Shown one piece after another: positions 35,041 through 46,610 of a DNA stretch of 64,000 bases. The notes beneath the pieces are model-generated. The model was given only the letters and a program-made list of their open reading frames with translations, was not told where the DNA came from and searched no databases. This DNA is from Strigops habroptila. Lineage: Eukaryota > Chordata > Aves > Psittaciformes > Psittacidae. Position numbers and translations under genes: made by a program. Location: the NCBI RefSeq assembly GCF_004027225.2, contig NC_044301.2, positions 17,877,255 to 17,941,254 of the forward strand. Direction: 5' to 3'. Position 1 is the stretch's first letter. Every line of letters begins with the position of its first letter.

Positions 35041-36553
35041 TGGCCCTAAATACAGAGAGCTTTGGATTCGCTGCTGCGGCACCGATACAAGGCCTACCTC
35101 TATCACACAGGGGACCTGTCCTCAAGAGTCAAACTCAGCAGAGACCAGCTGGGCTAGATGGAAACTCAAGAGCCCAGAGCAGGTTCCTGGATGAGGGAAG
35201 CAGTCAAGCACCCCCAGGGATCTGCAGCAGAACCCAGATCACACAAGGGATTTCAGAGCCAACAACCAACCATGCCCCCAGATCCGCACGTTGTCCCTGC
35301 TCCAGCTCTTCCCCCACGCTGCATTCCCTCAATCCAGAGCTGTTTATCCCTCTCCGCTCCAGCAGGGATCATTCATTTTTCCATCCTCTCCCTGCTCATT
35401 CAGAGAAGAGGAGGAGGTTACTGGCCAGGATCTGACCAGGACAGAGACCTGCTCAGCTTGCCCAGGGCTGGCTGCCTCCTGGGGACAAGGATCCACCCCA
35501 TGCACAGGAGGCTGGGATACCTGGTCACCGCACTGCTAGCTCATTCCTGCTCTGCTGCCCAAGCCTCAGGCACTGCCTCTACGTGCTAAGCCCTGCAGCT
35601 TTCCCAGCTCTCCTCCAGCACCCTCATCCCATCTCCTGGGGACCCAGCCCTGGCTGCCAGGCCCTTGGGCTCCCTTAAAGCCCAGCCCTGGGAGAGCACA
35701 TGCCTTCTGCATCCTGCTGACTCATTCCCCTGTGATTCACCCCCCTCTCCTGCCTGACTCACCCATTTCTGCCACAGCTGTGTGCATGCATACATGCATG
35801 AACGTGCTCACATGCATGTGTGTGTGTGTGCGCAACCTGGCCACAGTCCCACAGTCGTCAAGGCAATGCCACAAACTCTGCAAGGCAGCAAACCGGGAAG
35901 GAAGCCTGGACAGGCTGTGCCAAAGCCCTTGTCTCCTGCAGCACCCAAGCAGCAGGAGAGGCAGAGATGATGCCACTGGCTCAAGTCTACTGGGCATAAA
36001 GGCACGCTGGGAGCACTGCCCTGTGCTAGCGCTGCCGAGATAAGGAGAGATGCTGGGGGAGGGCTTCCTCCAGGCTCTGAGGCTGCCTTTCAGTCAAACC
36101 TGTTGCTTTATCAGCCCTCTGGCAGCCTGACCCCCACCGCTGGCTGTGCGAGGGTTACCTGGCACTACCACAGCTCAGATCCACAGGTGAGCTGTCTGCC
36201 AATTAATCTGCCTTTGGGTACAGCCAAACATGCCTCTCCAGGCTGCCCCCAGCTATGCCTCTTTCAGACTAGCAATTCCCCATGCTAGGGGCTGAAGCTC
36301 GAACATGCTTTTCCCCATGTCCTTTCCCTTCACCTTCCCTCTGGCATCACCCCTTTCCAAGGGCTCTCCAGCTAAACTCATCCTCCTTCTTGGAGGGGAC
36401 CAGAGCAGACAGGTGATAAGAGGAAGATCACACACCGTGGCTGTGCTGGAGCCCAGTGAGAGCTGTAGCGCAAGCCTCCCGACTGGTGAGTGGCTCTGCG
36501 TACCAGAGTACATCCATCTGTGCCAAGGAGCATGCAAGAGCACCGTCGCGCAC
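35041..36553. other. No gene recognised; short TG repeat
   Basis: About 1.5 kb between two CR1 fragments. A (TG)n run lies at about 35817-35829. Nothing else identified. Confidence 0.4.
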
Positions 36554-37290
36554 AGAATCATAGAATAGTTAGGGTTGGAAAGGACCTTAAGATCATCTAG
36601 TTCCAACCCCCCCTGACATGGGCAGGGACACCTCACACTAAACCATGTCGCCCAAGGCTCTGTCCAACCTGGCCTTGAACACTGCCAGGGATGGAGCATT
36701 TATCACTTCTTTGGGCAACCTGTTCCAGTGCCTCACCACCCTCACAGGGAAGAACTTCTTCCTTATATCTATCCTGAACTTCTCCTGTTTCAGTTTAAAC
36801 CCATTACCCCTTGTCCTATCACTACAGTCCCTAATGAAGAGTCCCTCTCCAGCATCCTTGTAGCCCCCTTCAGATATTGGAAGGCTGCTCTGAGGTCTCC
36901 ACGCAGCCTTCTCTTCTCCAGGCTGAACAGCCCCAACTTTCTCAGCCTGTCTTCATAGGAGAGGTGCTCCATTCCTCTGATAATCCTCGTGGCCTCCTCT
37001 GGACTTGCTCCAACAGTTCCATGTCCTTCTTATGTTGGGACACCAGAACTGCACACAATACTCCAAGTGGGGTCTCACAAGAGCAGAGTAGAGGGGCAGG
37101 ATCACCTCCTTTGACCTGCTGGTCACGCTTCTTTTGATGCAGCCCAGGATACGGTTGGCTTTCTGGGCTGCGAGCGCACACTGAAGCTGGCTCATGTTCA
37201 GTTTCTCATCGACCAACACTCCCAAGTCCTTCTCAGCAGGGCTGCTCTGAATCACTACTCCACCCAAACTGTAGCTGTGCCTGGCACAGA
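36554..37290 (-). mobile_element. CR1 3'-end fragment
   Basis: Begins with the CR1 tail at 36554 and runs through the C-terminal ORF2 text ([39 protein letters not shown]) to about 37290. Confidence 0.92.
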
Positions 37291-37477
37291 AGATGCCAGT
37301 CTGCACAGCATGCCCAGGTAGAGACCTGTGCCTCTCCCGGCATCAGCCTTGTGGCTGGAGGATCTCTTTCCTTTTGACTATGGTAGAAAATTACTGGGAT
37401 CAGACACAGGCTCTTCTCTCACCCTTTCCTCTCCACACATCCCATGGGTCAATGTCATGCTGACAAGGGGCTTTTGT

Positions 37478-37939
37478 CCTTTTGTCGTGGTTTGAGCGAC
37501 CCCAATGGGGTTTCCCCGCACAGGTTTTTAACCACTACTGCTATCACCAATTATAATAATGATTAGTGAAATAACAAGGGGAGAGGATACAATTGCTCAC
37601 CACCCACCGACCGATACCCAGCCCGACCCGAGCAGTGATTTCGGCCTTCCGGGTAACTCCCCCTGGTTTATATACTGGGCATGATGTCCTGTGGGATGGA
37701 ATACCCCTTTGGCTAGTTTGGGTCAGGTGTCCTGTCTCTGCTTCCTCCCAGCTTCCCCTCCTCCCTGGCAAAGCATGAGACTGAGAAAGTCTTTGGTCGG
37801 AGTAAACATTACTTAGCAACAACGAAAAACATCGGTGTTATCAGCGTTGTTCCCAGGCTGAAAGTTAAAAAAACACAGCACTGCACCAGCTACTAAGAAG
37901 GAGAAAAATGACTGCTATAGCTGAACCCAGGACACCTTT
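37478..37939 (-). mobile_element. Solo LTR (ERVL-like) with internal deletion, TSD CCTTT
   Basis: LTR 37483-37934 (452 bp), about 115 bp shorter than its relatives because a block after TCGTGGTTTGAGC is lost and replaced. CCTTT flanks it at 37478-37482 and 37935-37939. Confidence 0.92.
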
Positions 37940-38386
37940 CCACCCAGGAGTGCTTGGCCAGCTGCAGCATTTTTGCCTATAGCCACATGAAGATTACTCA
38001 GGACAAGCCTTGCTGGTGCTGCAATAAGGCAAGTTGGTTGAGCATCACATCCCCAGCAGTGTCACACAGCCCCAGCCGGGTCAGGAGGCCCTGCCACCCC
38101 GGAATTAAGGTCAGATTAAACTGTCCTTTGACAAGAGAGGGAGGGATAATATTTTGGGCTGGGATGTCATGTATTTAATAGGAACAAAGAATGATTTTCT
38201 GCCAAAGCTCCGGACTGTATGTCAGAGCTGCTGGTTCTCTCCGCATTTTTACGCTCCTGATCCTCACCATGCACAGAGCCTTTCTCCCTTCTCAGGGCAA
38301 AGAAAACCAAGACACAAGTCACATGGGGTCCTGTGAGGTACCAGCAGCTTCCTCTGCATGTCACCCCTCCTCTCATCAGGATGCTT
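37940..38386. other. Unique sequence next to the right repeat arm
   Basis: About 450 bp with no recognised feature. It continues directly into the right arm without an LTR at the junction, unlike the left arm. Confidence 0.4.
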
Positions 38387-39727
38387 CAGTCCCCGAGGTC
38401 CCTTCTAGGGAGGCAGGGTGGGAGATCTGTAGTGCTCACCGCATGCCATCAGCAAGGTCAAAGGCAGAGCCAACACTTTGGTCACGGTGTCACCAAGGTC
38501 ACAGCACTGGGCAAGCATCTGAATGAAACTTGGCAGCCACCAGCAGGACAGGTCCAACAATTAACTGCACATGCTTAAATCATCCTGGCACCACCGAAAA
38601 GATGGGCTTCCCTACAAGCCCTGGGAGCCCCTGAGAGAGCAGTGATAACCCACATCTCTTATACAAGGCCGGCTCCCTGCCATAGCTCTCAGGCAAAGGG
38701 GAAGCTGAGGGATGTGCCCTATATCCAGTTAGAGCAGCTGGGGACTGCTCCATTTTGAGCCAGACAGTGACGATTTCCTGAGAGCCCCCCATTTTTGACT
38801 AACAGAGGGATAACACCTCATCTGCAACACCCCCGTCCAGCCAGGCTGAGGGGAAGGGCAGAGAGGAGACAGCTAAGTAAGTTGCTCTTGCTTCTGACGA
38901 CCCTCCCACACCAAGGGCATCCCTTGCAACTGCCTTCTGCAGCCCAGGTAGCTAAGAAAAGTGGCAGAGCATCCCTCCAAAGTACAGTGACAAGACCTTA
39001 CTGCCTTCAAATAGGCAGTAATTCAGGCCAGCAATCTGGGAACTGTCAGAAGAGAGGTGCCAGTTTACATCAGTGGCATTCTTCTGCAGCAGAGGTGATG
39101 CCAGAAGGCAGGATGAGAAGAGAGGATTTTGGGCAACAACAGATGGAGATGTGGATGCTAAGCAGCAAAAAGTACACAAAGTTGATGCTTTTGCTGAAAC
39201 GGTTCCTGGTAACAAGATCAGACACGGAGCATGACACTGAGAACAGGCCATCTACCAAGGTGAACAGAGGATGTTACGGTTTCTGGGAGCCCTGAACCAA
39301 GCCTTCCATTTCTGGGTTCTCCTTCTCACAGTGGTTCTCTATGCTCCCTACAGATCTGCCTTCATGGTGCTTCAAATAGCAGAGCAGCCTCAAGGCTGCA
39401 AACGTAGATGGTGGCTGCAGTGACCCAGTGCAAGTCCTGGTGCCCAGGACTCACAGAGTATTCCCTGGGACCAGCTTTCATGTCCTAGACAGAGCCCAAT
39501 GAAGCATCAACCATTTTTTTCCAAAAATCACATCCAAGGTCATCTGATCCAACATAAGGACCAGACGCGGAATTTCTTTAAATAAAATCTGAGATGGGGG
39601 AGCATGCCCATGCCAGGGGATGGAGCTGAATGGTCAAGTGCCTGCTAACCCAGCCTGAAAGTTTTAAGGACTAAACTGCCTTTTCTGGTCGGTAACACAA
39701 ATCCAAGTTTCCTAAAATTGGAAAGCC

Positions 39728-40345
39728 TGTAGGCTTAAATCATAGGTTTAAACTAACAATAGTGTGTGTGGCTTTAAACTAACATAGTAAAATACAGCAA
39801 ACTGTTCTAACTTGCTAACACATAGAGAGAAAGGAATGTCCGGCTGATGGGGGAAGGAACATCACGGGACTGATAACAAGTAAGGAGACAGTAAATAAGA
39901 CCAAGTATGCCAGCCTTCAGGATAGCAGGGTGGCGCCCAACGTGGAGCTAGACTGGAACAGAACAGAAGCAAGGACATACCACTGCTAACTCAGCACTAG
40001 GACCTTGTGAGCGTGCGCAAGCACTGAGGTCATTCTGTAAACACAGTGAGGAAGACTATCGGTGACCACCAGAGACCCCCACTCAGCAGGAAAGCGCATG
40101 TGTAATTAGGATGCAGATATTATTAGTTCCTGGAAATCTCATGAATATGCAAATCATTTCATGGAAAAGCTGCAAAGATGCATGAGTATGCTAAATATAT
40201 ATGTAGCCACTGCCAGCAAGTAACGGGTGCGCTCACCTTTGAAAACCGGTTCGCATGTGCGCCCAGCGCTGCAATAAAGAATGCTGCTTTCTGAAACTCC
40301 GCATTGAGTCTTAGAGAGTTTCTCCAACTGACTTTTATGGTAACA
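39728..40345 (+). mobile_element. 5' LTR of class I provirus (618 bp)
   Basis: TGTAGGC to GTAACA, followed by ATT and the primer binding site. It has AATAAA at 40273-40278 and an AT-rich TATA-like stretch near 40192-40201. An 18-bp tRNA-Lys1,2-like primer-site sequence lies inside the LTR at 39931-39948. Confidence 0.93.
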
Positions 40346-40348
40346 ATT

Positions 40349-40494
40349 TGGCGCCTGAACAGGGACCTTCTGCCATCTTTCCCGTGGATCCGGGGAGTCT
40401 CTGGGACCTTCACGATGTTGTCGGGGAATTTCCCTGAAAGGAACCACAGATCCCCGGACAGACTTGGGACCTCGGTAAGACCCTGATTTTATTT
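40349..40494 (+). mobile_element. Primer binding site and proviral leader
   Basis: The primer site at 40349-40366 (TGGCGCCTGAACAGGGAC) is one base from the tRNA-Lys3 complement. The leader runs to 40494, where the CR1 tail begins, and resumes near 44431 before gag. Confidence 0.88.
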
Positions 40495-43458
40495 CATAGA
40501 ATCATAGAATCATAGAATAGTTAGGGTTGGAAAGGACCTTAAGATCATCTAGTTCCAACCCCCCTGACATGGGCAGGGACGCCTCACACTAGACCATGTT
40601 GCCCAAGACTCCATCCAACCTGGCCTTGAACACTGCCAGGGATGGAGCATTCACAACTTCCTTGGACAGCCTGTTCCAGGGCCTCACCACCCTCACAGGG
40701 AAGAACTTCTTCCTTATATCTAACATGAACTTCCCCTGTTTGTTTAAACCTATCGCCCCTTGTCCCGGATGAAGAGTCCCTCTCCAGCATCCTTGTAGGC
40801 CTCCTTCAGATATTGGCAGGCTGCTCTGAGGACTCCACACAGCCTTCTCTTCTCCAGGCTGAACAGCCCCAACTTTCTCAGCCTGTCTTCATACGGGAGG
40901 TGCTCCAGCCCCCTTACCGTTCTCGTGGCCCTCCTCTGGACTTGCTCCATGTCCTTCTTACGTTGAGGACACCAGAACTGTACACAGTACTCCAAGTGGG
41001 GTCTCACGAGAGCAGAGTAGAGGGGCGGGATCACCTCCTGACAGTTGGCTTTCTGGGCTGTGAGCGCACACTGAAGCTGGCTCATGTTCAGTTTCTCATC
41101 AGCCAACACCCCCAAGTCCTTCTCGGCAGGGCTGCTCTCAATCTCCTCTCTGCCCAACCTGTAGCTGTGCCCGGGATTGCCCCGACCCAGGTGTAAGACC
41201 TTGCACTTGGCTTGGTTGAACTTCATGAGGTTGGCATCGGCCCACCTCACAAGCGTGTCAAGGTCCCTCTGGATGGCATCCCTTCCCTCCAGCGTATCAA
41301 CCGAACCACACAGCTTGGTGTCATTGGCAAAGTTGCTGAGGGCGCATCAATCCCACTGTCCATATCGCCGACAAAGATGTTGAACAGGATCAGTCCCAAC
41401 ACCGACCCCTGAGGGACACTGCTCGTTACTGGTCTCCAATGTGACATTGAGCTGTTGACCACAACTCTTTGCGTGCGGCCATCCAGCCAGTTCTTTATCC
41501 ACCGAGTGGTCCATCCATCAAATTGATGTCTCTCCAGTTTAGAGTCAAGCATGTTGTGCGGGACAGTGTCGAACGCTTTGCACAAGTCCGGGTAGATGAC
41601 ATCAACTGCTCTGCCCCTGTCCATCAGTTCTGTAGCCCCATCATCGAAGGCCACCAAATTGGTCAGGCAGGATTTGCCCTTAGTGAAGCCATGTTGGCTG
41701 TCACCAACCACCTCGTTGTTTTTCATGTGCCTTAGCATGCTTTCCAGGAGAATCTGCTCCAAGATTTTGCCAGGCACAGAGGTGAGACTGACTGGTCTGT
41801 AGTTCCCTGGGTCTTCCATTTTCCCCTTCTTGAAAATGGGGGTTATATTTCCCTTTTTCCAGTTGTCAGGAACTTCACCTGACTGCCATGATTTTTCAAA
41901 TATGATGGACAGTGGCTTAGCAACTTCATTCGCCAGCTCCTTCAGGACCCGCGGATGGATTTCATCAGGTCTCATGGACTTGTGCCCCTTCCGGTTCCTG
42001 AGATGGTCTCGAACCTGATCCTCTCCTACAGTGGGCCTAAGGTCTTCATTCTCACAGTCCCTGCATCTGCCTTCCAAGACTTGGGCGGTGTGGTCAGAGC
42101 ATTTGCCGGTGAAGACTGAGGCAAAGAAGTCATTGAGAACCTCAGCCTTCTCCAAATCCAGGGTAGCCAGTTCTCCCGACAGCTTCCGGAGAGGGCCCGC
42201 GTCGTCCCTCGTCTGTCTTTTATTTGCTGTGTACCTATAGAAGCCCTTCCTGTTATCTTTCACATCCCTGGCCAGATTTAATTCTAACTGGGCCTTAGCT
42301 TTCCTGACCTGGTCCCTAGCTTCCCGGACAATGTTCCTGTATTCTTCCCAGGCCACCTGTCCTCGCTTCCACCTTCTATAAGCTTCTTTTTTCCCCTCTA
42401 AGTTTCCTCAGCAGCTCCCTATCCACCCATGGAGGTCTCCTGGCCCTCCTGCCACATTTCCTTCTAGTTGGGATGCAACGCTCCTGAGCTTGGAGCAGGT
42501 GATCCTTGAATATCAACCAGCAGTCTTGGGTCCCCCCCGCCCTCTAATGTTTTATCCCATGGGACCTTACTGAGCAGGTTCCTGAAGAGGCCAAAGTCTG
42601 CTCTCTTGAAGTCCAGGGCAGTGAGCTTGCTGCATGCTCTTTTCACTGTCCTGAGGATCTCGAACTCCACGATCTCATGATCGCTACAGCCAAGGCTTCC
42701 CTGGAGCATCACATTCCCTACCAGCCCCTCCCTGTTGGTGAGCACGAGGTCAAGCATGGCACCTCTCCTTGTCGGCTCCTCTATTGCTTGAAAGAGGAAG
42801 TTGTCTTCCATACAATCAAGGAACCTCCTGGATTGCTTGTGCCAGGCCGTACCGTCCCTCCAACAGATATCAGGATGGTTGAAGTCCCCCAGGAGGACAA
42901 GGGCCTGCGAGCGTGAGGCTGCTCCTATCTGTCTGTAGAGCGCTTCATCCACAGAGTCCTCTTGATCAGGCGGCCTGTAACAGATCCCCACCGTAATGTC
43001 CCCCATCGCTGTTCTCCCTTTGACCCTGACCCACAAACTTTCTGTGGCTCATCACCCGTCCCCAGACAGAGTTCCATACTTTCCAGCCTATATCATTGAA
43101 ATAAATAGGAACTCCCCCTCCCTGTCTGCCTGGCCTGTCTTTTCTAAACGGCCTGTAACCTTCCATTCCAACACTCCAGTCATAGGAGCCATCCCACCAT
43201 TTTTCTGTGATGCCGATGATATCATATCCCTGCAGCCATGCACACATCTCTAATTCCTCTCGTTTATTCCCCATGCTACAGGCGTTCGTATAGAGGCACC
43301 TTAGCAGAGCTCCAAATGAAGCCGACTCATTGGCTGGAGCAGCTGAAGTATCTCTGCATCGCTCCAAGCATTTATTACAGGTGCTGGCAACTGACTGGGA
43401 GTGTTGGGATGGATCGATGCTCCCCTCCCCCAACACATCTAGTTTAAAGCTGCCTTGA
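40495..43458 (-). mobile_element. CR1 LINE, main part (endonuclease, RT, tail)
   Basis: The tail at 40495-40520 (ATAGAATCATAGAATCATAG) is followed on the minus strand by the C-terminal region, RT (42356-41247) and endonuclease (43436-42464; CLYTNACSMGNKREELE, ITEKWWDGSYDWS, GDFNHPDICWRD). It is the fullest CR1 of the window, although several frames are broken. The solo LTR at 43459 splits it. Confidence 0.95.
42464..43436 (-). pseudogene. CR1 endonuclease domain, two overlapping frames
   Basis: The first part (43436-42966) and second part (43036-42464) of an apurinic/apyrimidinic-type endonuclease lie in different frames, joined near 43010. Visible blocks are the N-terminal YTNACSMGNKREEL, the GGGVPIYF strand, the LLGDFNHPDICW box and the SDHEIVEF histidine box. 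Confidence 0.85.
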
Positions 43459-44024
43459 TGTCCTGGGTTCAGCTACAGCAGTCATTTTTTCTCCTTCTTA
43501 GTAGCTGGTGCAGTGCTGTGGTTTTGACTTTCAGCCTGGGAACAACGCTGATAACACCGATGTTTTTAGTTGTTGCTAAGTAATGTTTACTCCGACCAAG
43601 GACTTTCTCATGCTTTGCCAGGGAGGAGGGGAAGCCAGGAGGAAGCAGAAGCAGGACACCTGACCCAAACTAGCCAAAGGGGTATTCCATAGCACGTCAC
43701 GTCATGCCCAGTATAGAAACTGAGGGGAGTTACCCGGAAGGCCCAGATCGCTGCTCGGGTCGGGCTGGGTATCGGTTGGTGGGTGGTGAGCAATTGTATC
43801 CTCTCCCCTTGTTATTTCCCTTATCATTATTATTATTGGTGGTGGTAGTAGTGGTTTTGTATGGTACCTTAGTTACTGGACTGCTCTTACCTCAACCTGT
43901 GGGAGTTACATTCTTTCCATTCTCCTCCCCATCCCTCTGGGAGCGGCGGCAGGAAGAAGAGGGGGAGTGACTGAGCGGCTGCCTGGTTCCGAGTTACCGG
44001 CTGGGCTTAAACCACCGCACTTGG
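43454..44024 (+). mobile_element. Solo LTR (ERVL-like) in CR1, TSD CTTGA/CTTGG
   Basis: LTR 43459-44019 (561 bp), TGTCCTGGGTTCAGC to TTAAACCACCGCA. The duplications CTTGA (43454-43458) and CTTGG (44020-44024) differ in one base. It splits the CR1 upstream of its endonuclease. Confidence 0.9.
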
Positions 44025-44430
44025 TAGTCTGGCAAGTCTCTTACCAAAGCAGCTCTTCCCCTTCTTTGTCAGACAAGCTCCACCAGCCTCCAGTAGACCT
44101 GGCCTCCCACATTGAGTCCCATGCTCTAAATAACCAAACCCCTGACTATGGCACCACCAATCTAACCATTTATTAACCTGCCAATCCATCTGGCCTTTTC
44201 AAGGTCCTCCCCTTTGACCTGGAGGATTGATGAAAAACTGTCTGTGGCCCAGAGCCCCTAACCACCTCTCCCAGGGCTCTGTAGTCCTTAATGTTCTCCA
44301 GGCTACTGCTATCTATATCGCTAGCACCTGCATGGACCACTAGAAGTGGGTAATAGTCAGTAGGACTTACTAGACCAGGCAGCCTCTCAGCCTTTTTTAA
44401 AAAGGCATTCTTTCTGGTTCCTTACCACAT
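44020..44430 (-). mobile_element. CR1 5' part, ORF1 esterase-like region
   Basis: Continuation of the CR1 beyond the solo LTR. On the minus strand it encodes text such as LLVVHAGASDID and LENIKDYRALGEVV, the second block of the SGNH esterase-like domain of CR1 ORF1. It ends where the proviral leader resumes. Confidence 0.75.
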
Positions 44431-44516
44431 TAGTCGCAGGGGACACCCCGCGCAGTGGGTAAGGTTAGTTTGGTGCTGGTTGTCTGGACTCTGGTATCTG
44501 GGTGGAGGTCAGGATC

Positions 44517-45760
44517 ATGGGTACCACTGCCTCCAAAGGGGGAGTCCTGAAAAGGTCCCCACTGGCTTGCATTTTGCAACACTATGGAATCTGCGTGGAG
44601 GGCAGGACCACTGCCACTGCCTCCATAGGGGGAGTTTTGAAGAAATCCCCATTGGGTTGCATTTTGCAACACTGGAAACAAATTGGTGAACCCCTGGTTG
44701 GTTCGGTTACTCAGGAGACTCTGGTAAAATACTGTAACCAAAGGTGGCCGTTGTGCAAACCGGATTTTGGGGAAAAGTGGCCTGCAAAAGGCACAATTAA
44801 TTATAATACTTTGTTACAATTGATGTTATACTTGAGACGAGAAGGAAAGTGCGATGAAGTAGCTTATGCAGAAATGTTTTTCACTTTGAGAAATCATCGG
44901 GAATGGCGAAAGGATTGGAGTTTAAATCTTGCACTCCAGGACCTGTTAGTGTTGCCCTTGGAGAAAGATAGTAAAATTCGCTTAAATGCTGTTGCTCTTC
45001 ATGCAGCATAGGACAGTTATGCACTAAACATTTGAGGAATGCGGAGGAGGATTTGGATTTGATGGTAGCCCCCCAGAGAAGGGGTATTGTGAATAACGGG
45101 GCCGAAGGTGCTGACAATGAGAATCGAGCACAAGCACAGGCACAGGCACCGGAAAGGGAGATGTTAGAGGGGGGCTGAAGGATTTTGCCCTATAGCAGGG
45201 AGAACTAGGGATAACAAGGGGAAACTGTGATTGCGCCTTTAAGACAAGCTGTGGGCAATGATGGTCCAGTCACAATAATGATTCCCTTTACCATTATAGA
45301 TTTGAAAATTTGGAAACAAGTGGCTGGTAATTATGCATCATGCTTGTGAGAGTGTTGACAGGGATATCATTAGTCATATGGCTCGGACCGCAGTAGAGCA
45401 ACAAATAATGGCAGGCACATTGGCAGGTACAGTGAATCTTCATGTACCTACTGCTGATCCTAACTGGGACCCTAATCAGGACCAGGACAGGCAGGCTTTG
45501 AAACAATATCAGAGGTGGATTTTATTCAGTATTAGGAATGCAGTCCCCAAGGCAGTGAGCTGGTCTAAGCTATATGAAATAAAGCAAGATATAAATGAAT
45601 CGCTCTCTGGATTCGTGGAAAGATTAAAAGAGGCGATGAGTAAAAGGTACAAAAGCTTAAGGGAGAGGACCAATATGATTTGGGAAAAATAATGGATGTG
45701 TCCTGGGAGACCTATTGCAATCGGACCACCATTGCTCTGGTGCAAGTTCCCCGAAATGGT
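44517..45760 (+). pseudogene. gag of class I provirus (matrix and capsid), broken
   Basis: The start MGTTASKGG has a myristoylation-type glycine, and the matrix region runs to a stop near 45009. The capsid part (45333-45692) contains DPNWDPNQDQDRQALKQYQRW and the major-homology-like IKQDINESLSGFVERLKEA. An imperfect tandem repeat of about 95 bp (44488-44583 against 44584-44672) duplicates the gag start; the second copy has no ATG. Stops and frameshifts separate matrix from capsid. Confidence 0.82.
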
Positions 45761-45904
45761 TCAAATGGTGGTGGAAAGGGGTTCGAGTCCCTGATTATTA
45801 ATATTGTTGGTTGATAAAATACAATATTGTGTATTGTGGGTTAATCTGTTATTGTATATGTGGGGGCATAAGATAAGCTCCAGAGTAAAATCGGAATGTG
45901 CCCC

Positions 45905-45981
45905 TGTCCATGGCAGGGGGTTGGAACTAGATGATCTTAAGGTCCTTTCCAACCCTAACTATTCTATGATTCTGTGATTCT
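45905..45981 (+). mobile_element. CR1 tail fragment
   Basis: About 77 bp of CR1 3' end, finishing CTATTCTATGATTCTGTGATTC, inserted between the capsid and nucleocapsid parts of gag. Confidence 0.88.
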
Positions 45982-46120
45982 AAAAGGAAAACTGTTGGCT
46001 GTTGCTCTCACCCAGGAAAGCAGGAAAGGGGGGAGCTGCCCGGGAGGAAAGGGTCGGAAAGAAGGATTACATGGAAAGGTTTGTGAACAGACTCCACGGG
46101 TTCACTGAGAGAATGATCAG

Positions 46121-46162
46121 TGTGCAATTTGTAAACAGAGGGAGCACTGGAAGAGAGAATGC
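46121..46162 (+). other. Nucleocapsid zinc knuckle of gag
   Basis: CAICKQREHWKREC fits the C-X2-C-X4-H-X4-C retroviral zinc knuckle exactly. The flanking sequence is frame-broken. Confidence 0.88.
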
Positions 46163-46269
46163 CCTCAGAGCCAAAATAAACACTGGAGATTTAGTGGAAT
46201 GTCAGGGCAGACAAATCGATGACTTTAGATGAAGATTGAGGAGGAGCAGGGGAAGATTCAAAACCCTCC

Positions 46270-46610
46270 CCAACAGAGTCCCTGGTTACAGTTAGGTTGG
46301 GGAATGATAAGGTAAAATTTCTTGTAGAAACAGAAGCTACTTATTCTGCTATAAATACTTGTAAAGGGTAATTAATCAAGCAAACAGCTTCAGTCATTGG
46401 TGCCACAGGGTGGACAAGAACCCGGCCTGTCTTTCAATCTCTAAATTTTAAAACTGGCAAACGGATGTTGACCCATCAATTTCTTTCCATGCCCAAGTGC
46501 CCCATGTTTTTATTGGATAGAGATATACTAAGTAAATTACATGCATAAATTAGGTTTAAAGAAAGAAAAATTCAGATACATCTTCCTGATGAAAAGACTG
46601 TGGAGGCCCT
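46270..46610 (+). pseudogene. Retroviral protease, active site altered
   Basis: The frame VKFLVETEATYSAINTC is recognisable as protease, but the catalytic Asp-Thr-Gly is Glu-Thr-Glu (46327-46335). The later LDRDILSKL block corresponds to the second conserved protease motif. The gene is cut at about 46611 by the LTR nest. Confidence 0.8.

Larger units (their letters stand above)
38387..42859 (-). repeat. Right arm of the 4.47-kb inverted repeat
   Basis: Reverse complement of 1-4473 with three substitutions seen (40228, 41344, 41404). It contains, in plus orientation, 1.34 kb of flank, the 5' LTR and leader of the provirus, and an antisense CR1 that continues past the arm. Because the surrounding provirus is continuous here, this is the likely source copy. 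Confidence 0.96.
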
